A stretch of DNA of 64,000 bases from Hydrocarboniclastica marina (GTDB lineage Bacteria; Pseudomonadota; Gammaproteobacteria; Pseudomonadales; Oleiphilaceae), in contig NZ_CP031093.1 in the NCBI RefSeq assembly GCF_004851605.1, positions 2,852,692 to 2,916,691 of the forward strand, read 5' to 3'. This document shows positions 43,298 to 52,545 of this stretch, one piece after another. Made by a program: the position numbers and the translations under genes. How positions within the stretch are numbered: the first letter of the stretch is position 1; every line of letters begins with the position of its first letter. The notes under the pieces were generated by a model that did not search any database, was not told where the DNA came from, and saw nothing but the letters and a program-made list of their open reading frames with translations.

Positions 43298-45547
43298 TCA
43301 GGCCGGGTTAAAAAAGCGGTAGCCGTTGCGCCCAGCCGCCTTTGCTTCATACATGGCGGCATCTGCGGTCAGCAGCAGTGTCTCAGCCGTTGCCGCGTCA
43401 TCCGGGTAGAGGCTCACGCCGATGCTGGTTGTCACCAAAAGCTCATGCCCGTCCAGACGGACCGACCTGTTCAGGGCGCGGGTCAGCTCTTCCACGACCT
43501 CCTGCGCTGCCTCGGCCGACTCCAGGCCTTCCAGAATCACCGCGAACTCATCGCCGCCGAGCCTGGCCTTGGTATCACCACTTCGCAGTTGATCTTTCAG
43601 ACTCTGAGCCAGCTCTTTCAGCAGACGGTCGCCCACGGCGTGACCCAGCGTATCGTTGACGGGTTTGAAATTATCCAGATCGATGAAAAGCACGGCCACC
43701 AACGTCCTGCTCCGATCTGCCCTGAGCAAGGCCTGGTCGAGTCGATCCTCAAACAGCATACGGTTGGCCAGCCCCGTTAGCGCGTCGTGGGTCGCTCGAT
43801 GAGTCAGTTCCTGTTGCTGTTTCTTGCTTACGCTTATGTCCCGGGCGATCAGTGACAGATATTGCGGCTCTTCAGCCTGGCACGGGTGAGCCATTATTGA
43901 CTGCGACACGGCGATATCATGGCCGCCGTGGTCACGGATCATCATCTCGCCAGACCAACTGCCCAGTTCAAGTGCCATCGGCACAGCCTGCTCGTAAAGC
44001 AAAACATGACTATCAGGCGCCAGCATGTCCTCAAGCCGCAAACCCTTCAGGCTGTCCTTAGCCTGCAGACCCACCAGTTCCCTGCCAGCCGGATTGAGGT
44101 AAACCATCTCACCGTCGGCCGTAAACGTCACTGTAACGTCCGGTGTTGCGTCTAGAATGGCTACCAGGCGTGCCTTATCCGCTGCCGCGCGCTCGCGCTC
44201 AGTCGCGTCCCGAATGACAGCTATGACCCGGGTCTCGTCGCCGAGGGTCGACGGGCTGAGGCTGATCTCAAGCGGAATTTCGCGGCCGCTTTTGCTGAGA
44301 CCGCTAACCGCTGCGTCAATGCCCATTTGCCGGGATTTAGGCTCCGCCACGTAGCCCTGCTGATAAATGTCATGCTTTGCTCTGTATCGCTCAGGGATAA
44401 GCTCTTTAACGTTGCGGTTGCGCAGCTCTGCCCGGCTGTAGCCAAAAATGCGTTCCAGCTCGCGATTGACCCGGAGAATGGTCCCGTCGAGCTGGCAGAT
44501 AATGATCCCGTCAGCCGCGGACTCCAGCAGGTTGTCGGACTTTGCCCGTTCCCGCTGGGCCGTCGCAACTTCGGCGCCAAGATCCCCTATCAGCTGCTCG
44601 GTGCGCAGGCTTGCTTCATTAAACGCATAGGCCAGTTCGCCGATCTCGTCACCGGGTGCTGACAGCACTCGCCCCTGGTAATTGCCCTGCGATGTCTGTC
44701 GGGCCAGGCGAACGATCTCGCGCAGAGGTTTTATGCCCTGGCGGTAGCCAACGATGGCGACCAACACTAACAGCAGCAGGCCCACAAGCTGTAACAGGTT
44801 GTCGAGCGTGTTTCGCGCCTCCTGGGCTCTACGGTGGGCCGCTACCAGCAGCTCGACAAGAGACTCGGCCTTAGCCAGCATTGCATCTGCATGGTCGCCC
44901 AGATAGATCGCAGCGCTCTCACCCTCGGTTTTCTCACCCTCAGTGCTCTCGTCCCCGCTGCTCGCGCCCTGAGTGTCCAGGCGGCTACCGAACCGCTGCG
45001 CCGCAGCGCGGTAGGGTTCCCAATCCGCTTCAAGTGCTTGCAGGCTTCGCTGAATCTGCCGCTGGTCTTCGCCCAGGAACAGCTCATTCGGACTTTGCCT
45101 GACCGCTGCCAGCTTCGCTTCGTATTGCTCTACCGCGTCGCCAACAGCTTGCCTGCAGCGCTGGCCCTCGCGGCTGGCGCCGGTGTCACAGGTAGACGCC
45201 AGCAACGCAATGCGCTGGCTGTACATTCGCAGCTTGCCCGCGTCGTTGAGCTGGGCAGTAAATGCTTCCACATGGGCCTGCCTGAGGTGACCGACCGCAG
45301 CGTTGGCCAGCCATAGGCCAAGGAACACGCCCGCAACGATAGCCAGTTTCCAGCCAAGCGATGCCCGACAGCCGGTGGGCCGACGCAACGGATTGACCGG
45401 AAAACCCGTCGGGTCCCCGCTAGCCGGGTTCGCACTGGCCGGATTTGTACCGGGCGCGTTGGACTGTACTTTAGAAGTATTGAACTGCACGAGAAGGACT
45501 CTGGGACCCGAAATTTGCGCGGACAGGAAATCTGCCGGACGAACCAT
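43298..45547 (-). CDS. Membrane diguanylate cyclase with NarX/PilJ-like sensor
   Basis: The 749-residue protein has a TM helix (about 66-86), a periplasmic domain beginning LNDAGKLRMYSQRIALLA (about 102-119), which matches the P-box-like start of type IV pili/NarX nitrate-nitrite sensor domains, a second TM (about 250-270), HAMP (about 275-325), two PAS domains (about 340-460 and 462-580) and a GGDEF domain with intact RLGGDEFAVIL near 690. There is no EAL domain, so it should synthesise c-di-GMP. It sits 395 bases upstream of nosR on the same strand. The 65-residue N-terminal extension and weak start signal leave the exact start open. Confidence 0.88.
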   Translation of the reverse strand: MVRPADFLSAQISGPRVLLVQFNTSKVQSNAPGTNPASANPASGDPTGFPVNPLRRPTGCRASLGWKLAIVAGVFLGLWLANAAVGHLRQAHVEAFTAQLNDAGKLRMYSQRIALLASTCDTGASREGQRCRQAVGDAVEQYEAKLAAVRQSPNELFLGEDQRQIQRSLQALEADWEPYRAAAQRFGSRLDTQGASSGDESTEGEKTEGESAAIYLGDHADAMLAKAESLVELLVAAHRRAQEARNTLDNLLQLVGLLLLVLVAIVGYRQGIKPLREIVRLARQTSQGNYQGRVLSAPGDEIGELAYAFNEASLRTEQLIGDLGAEVATAQRERAKSDNLLESAADGIIICQLDGTILRVNRELERIFGYSRAELRNRNVKELIPERYRAKHDIYQQGYVAEPKSRQMGIDAAVSGLSKSGREIPLEISLSPSTLGDETRVIAVIRDATERERAAADKARLVAILDATPDVTVTFTADGEMVYLNPAGRELVGLQAKDSLKGLRLEDMLAPDSHVLLYEQAVPMALELGSWSGEMMIRDHGGHDIAVSQSIMAHPCQAEEPQYLSLIARDISVSKKQQQELTHRATHDALTGLANRMLFEDRLDQALLRADRSRTLVAVLFIDLDNFKPVNDTLGHAVGDRLLKELAQSLKDQLRSGDTKARLGGDEFAVILEGLESAEAAQEVVEELTRALNRSVRLDGHELLVTTSIGVSLYPDDAATAETLLLTADAAMYEAKAAGRNGYRFFNPA

Positions 45548-45626
45548 ATAGCCGTGAATATTACGCGAAATCGCCGCCAGACGTCGGTACCGCGTAACGC
45601 TAGAGCCGGAGACTAAGAGCTCAACG

Positions 45627-46199
45627 CTACCCCATGGGCGACACGCCTATTAGCCAGGCGTGCAGCTTGAAAACCATCAGCAGATAAACCACAAGCCCGC
45701 CCGCCAGGGCGATGCCATCGTTTGCTCCGCTGGCCGGGAGCGAAGGGGTTACCCGGGCAGGACGTTTCTTCAGGGAGATGCGATCCGCTACGGCCCAGGC
45801 GAGAAATCCGCCAAACAGTACAATATCGGCGAGCGTGCCGTTGGTCAGCAAGTGCGCCATCGCCCACAGCTTCACCGCCACGAGCAAAGGATGCTTTAGG
45901 GCGTGGCTGATGCGCCCTGGAAAATAAGCTGCAATAACAAGCGTGAAAACAGGCAGCAACAGTAGCATTGCAATGTGCCGCAGCCACAGGGGCGGCGTGT
46001 AGATCACTACCGGATCCTGGCGCGCTATTCCGTACCCCCAGATTATGAGGATAAGCCCAATCAGCGACACTAGCGAGAACAAACCCTTGAAGGCCGGCAG
46101 GCCCAATCCCGAAGCAAGGCGGTCCCGCCATTGATGGTTCGCTACGGATATAGAGTGAACACCGAGAAAAATCAGCAGGCCCACCAAAAGTGTCCACAT
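45627..46199 (-). CDS. nnrU: NnrU family membrane protein
   Basis: The 190-residue protein has about five to six transmembrane helices and family motifs including LGVHSISVANHQWRDRL near the start and GRISHALKHPLLVAVKLWAMAHLLTNG (about 95-121). NnrU is linked to nitrite and nitric-oxide reductase function in Rhodobacter and relatives, and related domains occur in NnrU/isoprenoid-processing proteins. Its location beside the nos region fits nitrogen-oxide metabolism. The ATG at 46199 is better placed than the TTG two codons upstream, 9 bases from AGAGGA. Confidence 0.88.
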   Translation of the reverse strand: MWTLLVGLLIFLGVHSISVANHQWRDRLASGLGLPAFKGLFSLVSLIGLILIIWGYGIARQDPVVIYTPPLWLRHIAMLLLLPVFTLVIAAYFPGRISHALKHPLLVAVKLWAMAHLLTNGTLADIVLFGGFLAWAVADRISLKKRPARVTPSLPASGANDGIALAGGLVVYLLMVFKLHAWLIGVSPMG

Positions 46200-46383
46200 A
46201 CCCAATGTTCCTCTCTTATTGAAGCATCTTTTTAATGGAGGCCTTCTTTGACGTCAATGGCGAAAAACAACACCTGTGTCGCGCTGCGGTCATTGCCGTG
46301 TCAGAGGCTGTTCCGAAAAGCGCTTCCAAAGTAACATGCGGCGCCGCATCATTGCGCGACCCATTCCGTGAAGAGGACCCATT

Positions 46384-46833
46384 ATGGCTCGGGTAGACCT
46401 GCAGCTGCCGGAACAGTTTTACTACACCTTGACGATCACCGTCCGGATGACTGACCTTAATCCTGGCGGGCACGTTGGGAACGACCAGATGATTTCCCTG
46501 CTATCGGAAGCGCGCTACCGTTTTTTCTGCCACTACGGTTTCGACGAGTTCGGAGTGACGGACCAGGGCATCATCATTACCGACCTTATCACCACCTATA
46601 AGAGCGAAAGTTTTGCCCAGGAGAACCTGAAGTTCGAGGTCGGCTTAATGGATTTCAACAAATACGGGGCCGACATTATATTCCGCGTGACAAAGCATCC
46701 CAGTGGCCAGGTGGTCGCCCTGGCGAAGCAGGGATTTGTGTTCTTCGACCACCACGCACGCAAAGTCACCTTTATGCCCGACCACTTCCGGCGCTGCTTC
46801 CCCGGCATCGGCCAGCCTGACCCCGGCAACTGA
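46384..46833 (+). CDS. Hotdog-fold acyl-CoA thioesterase-like protein
   Basis: The 149-residue cytoplasmic protein has one hotdog domain: VRMTDLNPGGHVGNDQMISLLSEARYRFF (about 21-49) is the 4HBT-type D-x-G-H-V-(N) active-site segment. The Asp in MTDLN and His in GHVGN fit the YbgC-like catalytic region. It would hydrolyse acyl-CoA; the substrate is unknown. It follows the NnrU gene divergently. Confidence 0.85.
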   Translation: MARVDLQLPEQFYYTLTITVRMTDLNPGGHVGNDQMISLLSEARYRFFCHYGFDEFGVTDQGIIITDLITTYKSESFAQENLKFEVGLMDFNKYGADIIFRVTKHPSGQVVALAKQGFVFFDHHARKVTFMPDHFRRCFPGIGQPDPGN

Positions 46834-46960
46834 TCTTTTCGAGCTGTAACAATAAGCTACAAGCCCTCCCATAGCTTTAATCTATACTCCGGCACAACTA
46901 CAAGCAGGCCACCCCCCTTTTTCAGGCCTGCGATATCTCTGACTCACCGGAGTTTCTCGA

Positions 46961-48898
46961 ATGAAGATCCGTACCAGATTGATCGGCGGCTTTGGCGCCA
47001 CGCTTGTACTTGCGGTCGTGGTCGGCCTGATTGGCCTCAACGGTATGGACGGAGTGAACGAACGTGTCAGCAAGGAGGCCGAAACCCAGGACCTGCTGCA
47101 AGCGGTGTACGAGATAAGGCAGGCGGAGAAAAACTATGTTATCCGTCGGGACGAGGCGGCGGTTAACGAAGCCCGCGCGCTGATCGAGAAAACACTGGAT
47201 CAGGCGGCGGAGCTCAAAGCCAGCTTTACCGACGCCGCCAACCGGGAAACCATGACCAGCCTTGCGGCGGCATTATCGCGGTACCAGTCCAGTTTCGACG
47301 AATTTATCGGCGAAACCGAGTTGCAGAAGTCGCTGGAGCTGAAAATGCGTGACGCTGCGCAGGAAGTCGAAGAGCTGGCTACTGCCCTGCGGGCGAGCCA
47401 GAAAGTCGACGTCGACGACATGCTCCTCAGGAATGATGCCACCTCATCCATGATCAGCGATGAGCTGGAAGAAGCGGAAGGTGCCAACAGGCTTATCCGG
47501 CTTTTCCTCGCCGCCCGGACAGAGGAGAAGAACTACATGCTTTATGACAGCAAGCCTGACTACGACCGGGCCGTCACGCTGATCGACGATGCCTCAACCG
47601 TCGCACGCCAGACTGAATCGAACCTTGATCGCGCTGAAGCACAAGCCATCGCGCAAAAAATACTGGAGCGACTCGCCAACTACAAGGGCGACCTGGCCGC
47701 ATACTACGCAGCCAGCGAAACGCAACAAAACCAGATCCAGGATATGACCGAAGCGGCGCGCGCTACCGAAGAGCAGGCACGTAGCGCACTGGCCCGGCAG
47801 GCACAGGAGCGTAACCAGGTCATATCCACCGCGACAATGACAATTCTGGCAAGCCTTATAGCGGCGATAGCGCTGGGCGTACTTACTGCCGCCTGGATCA
47901 CCCGCGCCATCACCGGGCCTATGAAACGGATATCGACAGAGGTCGCTCGGCTGGCAAAAGGAGATCTGACTGCATCGTTCGACTCCAGTGGCTCGGACGA
48001 AATAAGTGTCGTCAGCCGCGGCCTTGACGACATGGTCCAGAGCCTGCGCCAGCTCGTGTTCGACATCACCTCAGCCAGCACTCAGCTATCGAGCGCCGCC
48101 GAGGAAGTCAACGCGGTCAGCCGCCAGAGTTCAGAAGGGGTTCAGCACCAGCAATCCGAAATAGCTCAGGTGGCGACATCCATGAACGAGATGTCGAGCA
48201 CCGTTCAGGAAGTGTCACGCCATGCCCAGGAAACCGATGTGGCTACCCGGGACGCAAACCAACAGTCTATCAACGGTGACAGCCAGGTACGTAAAGTCAT
48301 CGTCGCCATTGACAGGCTTGCAGGCGATGTTAATCGGGTCGACGAAGTGGTCCGCCAGCTCAACACTGAAAGCGAGAATATCGGCAACGTGCTCGATGTT
48401 ATCCAAAGCGTCGCGGAACAGACCAACCTGCTCGCCCTCAACGCAGCAATAGAGGCCGCTCGCGCCGGCGAGCATGGCCGTGGCTTTGCTGTTGTTGCCG
48501 ATGAGGTGCGCACTCTGGCAAGCCGTACCCACGACTCGACCAAAGAAATTCATGCGATGATCGAAAAACTCCAGCAGGGCGCGGCGCAGACCGCCGAGGC
48601 CATTGCCCAGAGTCAGGCGGCTGTCCGTGAGACTGTGCAGGAAGCCGAGACCGCAGGCATTGCCATCGATCAGATGAAAACCGCCATTCGCCGCATCAGC
48701 GACATGACTACGCAGATCGCCAGCGCGGCCGAGCAACAGGGAATGGTGGCAGAAGAAATCAGCTCGAACCTGAGCGCCATAGATGCCGTTTCCCAGGAAA
48801 GCGCCCGCGGCTCCGAGCAAACCACCCAGGCGAGCCAAGAGCTGGCAACCCTGGCTGATCAGCTGCAGACGCTTATTGGACGATTCAAACTCGCGTAG
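46961..48898 (+). CDS. Methyl-accepting chemotaxis protein with HBM sensor domain
   Basis: The 645-residue receptor has TM1 (about 8-28), a periplasmic helical bimodular domain (about 35-285) with the two tell-tale EKNY segments ([11 protein letters not shown] and [10 protein letters not shown]), TM2 (about 288-312), HAMP ([24 protein letters not shown]) and the signalling hairpin [20 protein letters not shown] near 485-505. HBM receptors such as McpS bind organic acids, so a carboxylate ligand is plausible but unproven. It has its own promoter region with TATACT near 46883. Confidence 0.92.
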   Translation: MKIRTRLIGGFGATLVLAVVVGLIGLNGMDGVNERVSKEAETQDLLQAVYEIRQAEKNYVIRRDEAAVNEARALIEKTLDQAAELKASFTDAANRETMTSLAAALSRYQSSFDEFIGETELQKSLELKMRDAAQEVEELATALRASQKVDVDDMLLRNDATSSMISDELEEAEGANRLIRLFLAARTEEKNYMLYDSKPDYDRAVTLIDDASTVARQTESNLDRAEAQAIAQKILERLANYKGDLAAYYAASETQQNQIQDMTEAARATEEQARSALARQAQERNQVISTATMTILASLIAAIALGVLTAAWITRAITGPMKRISTEVARLAKGDLTASFDSSGSDEISVVSRGLDDMVQSLRQLVFDITSASTQLSSAAEEVNAVSRQSSEGVQHQQSEIAQVATSMNEMSSTVQEVSRHAQETDVATRDANQQSINGDSQVRKVIVAIDRLAGDVNRVDEVVRQLNTESENIGNVLDVIQSVAEQTNLLALNAAIEAARAGEHGRGFAVVADEVRTLASRTHDSTKEIHAMIEKLQQGAAQTAEAIAQSQAAVRETVQEAETAGIAIDQMKTAIRRISDMTTQIASAAEQQGMVAEEISSNLSAIDAVSQESARGSEQTTQASQELATLADQLQTLIGRFKLA

Positions 48899-49026
48899 CC
48901 TGACGATTCAGTAATCCTGGGCTGGGAACCAACAGCGCGAATCCGGGCCTAACCTCAAATTACTTTTTCGCAGCAGCGGCCGACACTGGTTATCCGCCTG
49001 CTGCGGTTGAATTTGAGGAGTGCATT

Positions 49027-49293
49027 ATGGCGAGCGGCTGGGCACGGGAAGGTGCGGTTCAGGAACAGATCGACAGTACCGTCGAGGACGCGTTACAGCG
49101 GGCAAGGAGCCAGATTACCTCCGGCGAAAGCCTGACCCACTGTGAAGAGTGTGACAACAGGATTCCCGAGGCCCGCCGCAAGGCGGTACCGGGAGTCCGA
49201 CTTTGCATCACCTGCCGGGCCGAGTTCGACCGGCAGCAACAGGCCTACAGCGGCTATAATCGCCGTGGCAGTAAGGACAGCCAGTTACGCTGA
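49027..49293 (+). CDS. DksA/TraR-type C4 zinc-finger protein
   Basis: The 88-residue protein has the C-terminal zinc finger CEECDNRIPEARRKAVPGVR plus CITC (about 39-62), with all four Cys present, and an N-terminal helical part lacking the long coiled coil of DksA. It resembles the short YbiI/TraR group, which may bind RNA polymerase secondary channel or nucleic acid. The role is not established. It has a clear GAGGAG ribosome-binding site. Confidence 0.88.
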   Translation: MASGWAREGAVQEQIDSTVEDALQRARSQITSGESLTHCEECDNRIPEARRKAVPGVRLCITCRAEFDRQQQAYSGYNRRGSKDSQLR

Positions 49294-49309
49294 GGCTGCT
49301 TTTGTCCCG

Positions 49310-49723
49310 TCAGCTTCCCTGCACCGTCACCGTTATTCGTCGCTGGTGGGCTTGGTAGCGGTGCTCCCACAACCAGATGCCCTGCCAGGTGCCCAGTGCC
49401 AGTTGTCCTCCTGTTACCGGGATCGTCAGATCCGACCGGGTGAGCACGGAGCGGATGTGCGCCGGCATGTCATCCTCCCCTTCTGCTACATGTTCAAATA
49501 GCGGATCCCCATCCGGCACCAGGCGTGCCATGAATCGCTCGAGGTCGGCGCAGACATCAGGGTCGGCGTTTTCCGAGAGGATTAGCGACGCGCTGGTGTG
49601 ATGGATAAAGACGTGGCAGAGCCCTGTTTTTACCTGAGTCTCGGCCACCCAGTCCCTGATGCGGTTGGTAATATCCACGAGGCCGCGCCCCCGACAGGTT
49701 ACGGTGAATTCTTTCTGCTGCAT
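49310..49723 (-). CDS. yjbQ: YjbQ family protein (secondary thiamine-phosphate synthase-like)
   Basis: The 137-residue protein has the YjbQ/UPF0047 signature: GLCHVFIHHTSASLILSENADPDV (about 34-57), then PLFEHVAEGEDDMPAHIRSVL and GTWQGIWLWEHR, with conserved His, Asp and Glu. Members show weak thiamine-phosphate synthase activity in vitro, but the real cellular role is uncertain. The chosen start at 49723 has AAGGAG 12 bases upstream, which is a long spacing; the frame extends to 49849. Confidence 0.88.
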   Translation of the reverse strand: MQQKEFTVTCRGRGLVDITNRIRDWVAETQVKTGLCHVFIHHTSASLILSENADPDVCADLERFMARLVPDGDPLFEHVAEGEDDMPAHIRSVLTRSDLTIPVTGGQLALGTWQGIWLWEHRYQAHQRRITVTVQGS

Positions 49724-49887
49724 CGCGCTGACTTGCTCCTTTATGAGTTTCCGGCCCGACCACTCGCCCTGTACCCAGCCTCTCGCCCTGTACGCATCGC
49801 CATGGCGAGCGAGTACCCACAGGGCGGAAGCCCGCATATGCTGAAACACGAGCTACTGCTCATACTTCCGAGGCCGAGAGGGACATA

Positions 49888-49956
49888 ATGAAATCGTGGC
49901 GCGCAAAGTTGGACGCCCATAAAAATAAAAAATGCCTTCGCAGGAGTAGCTTATGA
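49888..49956 (+). CDS. Putative leader ORF 1 upstream of DUF6160 copy 1
   Basis: A 22-codon frame with a good ribosome-binding site (GAGAGG, 6 bases before the ATG) ends in TGA overlapping the DUF6160 ATG (ATGA). The product is basic, with Cys at position 16. Equivalent frames precede copies 2 and 3, though this one is the most diverged in sequence. It could couple translation of the downstream gene, or just be part of a conserved RNA leader. Confidence 0.45.
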   Translation: MKSWRAKLDAHKNKKCLRRSSL

Positions 49957-50921
49957 AAGGCCTGAAGAAAATCGCTCTGATCTGCGCTATCTCAGCAACC
50001 CCATTTGCCGCACAAGCCCAAATGCAGTCCCTCAGCGACTCATCCATGGGTGAAGTTACCGGCCAGTCCGGTGTCACCATCGACATCAACAAAGCCACTG
50101 TCAGCATCGGCGAAATCGCCTATGAAGATAAAGGCTTCCTGGTCATCGATGGCCTGCGCCTGTTCGGGGGTACCGGCGGCCCCTACCTGGACGAAGGTCG
50201 CATCCACTTTGACATTGTCGGCGAAGATCCCCGCAGTGATATTCCCACTGGCACAGCTGGCGAGTACCTCTATAACGAGAGCATTCTGAGCGGCATGCCG
50301 AATATCGACGAAATCCGCGACAACATCAATGCGGTCGAGAGTGATGCCAATGTCTCAGACGGTGACCTCGTCATCTCCATGCGTACCAGCGGACTCTTTC
50401 CGCTCGATTTCACCCTCGAAATCGATAGCATTTCCCTGGCCAAGCAGACCAGCGACGACGGCAGCGCCAATCGTACAAACGTCGGCAGTCTGCGGGCCGA
50501 CAACCCCAACAGCACCGTGCTGGTGTCTGACCTGAGAATTCTCGGCAACCTGGGCCCGATCGATATCGTCGTACAGGAAGAGTCCGACAGCATGAACATC
50601 AACGCCTATTTCAATGCAAAAGGCGACGTTACTCTTCCGTTCATGGGTACCAGCCTCGGCTTCAGTCTGCACAATACCCGTGGGCAGGTCATCGGCTTCG
50701 GCCCAGGCGGCGAAGCAGTATCCTTCGCCCACGCCCAGGCTGATATCGGTGTCGCAGAAGACTACCTGGGTGCTGACCAGGATGCGCTTCGGGTTACAGT
50801 CCAGGACTTCTCCGGAGACCTCGACCTGACCAACATTACCATGGGCAACGACGAGTCCATCGGCGCAATCTATATGACCGATATCGCCATCACCGCGGAC
50901 ATGGTCGTTTACGGCCACTGA
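49953..50921 (+). CDS. DUF6160 family exported protein, copy 1
   Basis: The 322-residue product has a signal peptide (1-22, ending AQA) and then LSDSSMGEVTGQSGVTIDI, the DUF6160 N-terminal signature. The mature protein is acidic and strand-rich, with conserved blocks LPFMGTSLGFSLHNTRGQ and the invariant C-terminus ITADMVVYGH. DUF6160 proteins include FilA-like proteins of pilus systems in Acinetobacter, but here no pilus genes are adjacent. It is closely similar to copy 3 and less so to copy 2. Confidence 0.88.
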   Translation: MKGLKKIALICAISATPFAAQAQMQSLSDSSMGEVTGQSGVTIDINKATVSIGEIAYEDKGFLVIDGLRLFGGTGGPYLDEGRIHFDIVGEDPRSDIPTGTAGEYLYNESILSGMPNIDEIRDNINAVESDANVSDGDLVISMRTSGLFPLDFTLEIDSISLAKQTSDDGSANRTNVGSLRADNPNSTVLVSDLRILGNLGPIDIVVQEESDSMNINAYFNAKGDVTLPFMGTSLGFSLHNTRGQVIGFGPGGEAVSFAHAQADIGVAEDYLGADQDALRVTVQDFSGDLDLTNITMGNDESIGAIYMTDIAITADMVVYGH

Positions 50922-50952
50922 AACGCGCTGTAAACCTCTGGAATTCAGGCCC

Positions 50953-50990
50953 GGGCCGGGTCAAGGCAGACACAGCCTTCGACCCCGGCC
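50953..50990 (+). other. Conserved hairpin after DUF6160 copy 1
   Basis: GGGCCGGGTCAAGGC and GCCTTCGACCCCGGCC form a long imperfect stem with a 7-base loop, about 30 bases after the stop. The same stem occurs after copy 2. There is no T-run, so it may be a processing or stabilising structure, or a weak terminator. The rest of the gap to the leader at 51186 has no gene. Confidence 0.5.
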
Positions 50991-51185
50991 GGCATCCATC
51001 AGTTAGCCCTCCCCTCTGCCCGGCTTCACCCATTCCCAAATCTTAACGCGCTCCTTGATTCAGCAAAGCATTGATCTCTTGAGCTTTTTACAAGAATCTC
51101 AAGCACAATCCAGAGCAGATTACATTACGGGTAAATTATCGAAACATGAACTATTGCTCACATTAGAGGAAGCGAAAGGATCACA

Positions 51186-51332
51186 ATGAAATTGTCGCGT
51201 ATGGGTGTCCGACGCCATAAAAAAAACAATTGCCTTGTAGGAGAAGTATATGAAAGGCCTGAAGCAAATCGCACTGATATCCGCTATCGCAGCGGCTCCT
51301 TTTGCTACGCAAGCTCAAATGCAATCCCTTGA
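51186..51332 (+). CDS. Putative leader ORF 2 upstream of DUF6160 copy 2
   Basis: An ATG with AAAGGA 6-7 bases upstream starts a frame whose first 17 codons include GVRRHKKNNCL; it then reads through into the DUF6160 coding region in a different frame for 48 codons in total. The start and the basic N-terminal segment match leader 3. Confidence 0.4.
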   Translation: MKLSRMGVRRHKKNNCLVGEVYERPEANRTDIRYRSGSFCYASSNAIP

Positions 51333-52233
51333 TGATTCCTCGATGGGCGATGTCACAGGCCAAGCCGGTGTGACCATCGACATTAACAAAGCCACGATCA
51401 GCGTTGGCGAAATCGCCTATCAGGATAAAGGCTTCCTTGTTATCAGCGGCCTGGAACTGAAAGGCGGCGGCGGATTCAATACTGAATTCCTGGACGAGAT
51501 CCGTATTCATGTGGACGTTGCGGGCCAGGATCCGCGCGCAGATATCCCGACTGGAACTGCTGGCGAGTACCTCTATCAGGAGAGTATTCTCAAAAACTCG
51601 AGCGCAGCCATACTCCAGGAGATAACCACCAACATTCAGGCGGTCGAGACAGACCCGCAGGTTTCTGACGGTGATCTGGTTATTTCCATGCGCACCACCG
51701 GCCTGTTCCCTGTTGACTTCAACCTGAAAATCGACAGCGTTTCACTGGCAAAAGAAACAAACGACGACGGCAGCGCCAACCTCAGTAATCTTGGCGATAT
51801 GGCCGCAAGCAACGCTGGCAGCACTGTTCTGGTATCTGACCTGAACATCAACGGTAACCTGGGACCGATCGACATTGTCGTTCAGGAAGAGTCCAACAGC
51901 ATGAACATCAACGCCTACTTTAATGCTGCAGGCGAAGTAACGCTGCCATTCATGGGTACGAGCCTGGGCTTCTCGCTGCATAACACGCGTGGCCAGCTGA
52001 TCGGCATGGCCCGCAACAGTGCGCAAGGCGTTTCATTTGCTCACGCCCAGGCTGATATCGGCGTTGCCGAAGACTACCTCGGCGCCGACAAGGATGCGCT
52101 TCGGGTCACAGTCCAGGATTTCTCTGGCGACCTCGACCTGACCAACATCACCATGGGTAACGGCGAGTCAATCGGTGCGATCTACATGACCGACATCGCC
52201 ATCACCGCTGATATGGTCGTTTACGGCCACTAA
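51250..52233 (+). CDS. DUF6160 family exported protein, copy 2
   Basis: The 327-residue product has the same layout as copies 1 and 3: a signal peptide (1-22), DDSSMGDVTGQAGVTIDI, the central VSDGDLVISMRTTGLFPVDF and the C-terminus ITADMVVYGH. It differs most in residues 55-75 (LELKGGGGFNTEF) and in 110-180. It is preceded by the shared leader block and GGAG. The family role is unknown; the three copies probably form a related set of surface or periplasmic proteins. Confidence 0.88.
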   Translation: MKGLKQIALISAIAAAPFATQAQMQSLDDSSMGDVTGQAGVTIDINKATISVGEIAYQDKGFLVISGLELKGGGGFNTEFLDEIRIHVDVAGQDPRADIPTGTAGEYLYQESILKNSSAAILQEITTNIQAVETDPQVSDGDLVISMRTTGLFPVDFNLKIDSVSLAKETNDDGSANLSNLGDMAASNAGSTVLVSDLNINGNLGPIDIVVQEESNSMNINAYFNAAGEVTLPFMGTSLGFSLHNTRGQLIGMARNSAQGVSFAHAQADIGVAEDYLGADKDALRVTVQDFSGDLDLTNITMGNGESIGAIYMTDIAITADMVVYGH

Positions 52234-52265
52234 AAACGCTCAAGCCAGCGGGGATTCAGCCCCGG

Positions 52266-52300
52266 GCCGGGATCAAGGCAAACAAAGCCCTGATCCCGGC
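52266..52300 (+). other. Conserved hairpin after DUF6160 copy 2
   Basis: GCCGGGATCAAGGC and GCCCTGATCCCGGC (14+14, 7-base loop) are nearly perfectly paired, at the same distance from the stop as the stem after copy 1. No T-run follows. The rest of the gap to 52485 has no gene. Confidence 0.5.
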
Positions 52301-52485
52301 TGCTTCAGCCCAGCACTCGCCGGGTGCCGGCATCCGCACAAGCGCCTTCTTCACCTCGACAAACTGCTGACTTATTCAGCGCTGTTTACGAGCAGCCCTG
52401 ATACATACCCCTGTTTAGTTTGCATTAAGACACGATGAACAAAACATGAACTACCGCTCATACCCTGTTCAGCAAAAGGAACAGA

Positions 52486-52542
52486 ATGAGGTTGTCGTGT
52501 CTGGGTGTCCGACGTAATAAAAAAAACAATTGCCTCTTTTAG
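52486..52542 (+). CDS. Putative leader ORF 3 upstream of DUF6160 copy 3
   Basis: An 18-codon frame, MRLSCLGVRRNKKNNCLF, has AAAAGGA 6 bases before its ATG and ends at TAG, which forms part of the TAGGAG ribosome-binding site of the DUF6160 gene. Translation of the leader would therefore end right at the downstream ribosome-binding site. Confidence 0.5.
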   Translation: MRLSCLGVRRNKKNNCLF

Positions 52543-52545
52543 GAG

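Noticed and set aside
46246-46258. TTGACGTCAA upstream of nnrU as an FNR box
   Set aside because: The half-sites are separated by 2 rather than 6 bases, so it does not fit FNR-type binding; it is simply a short palindrome.
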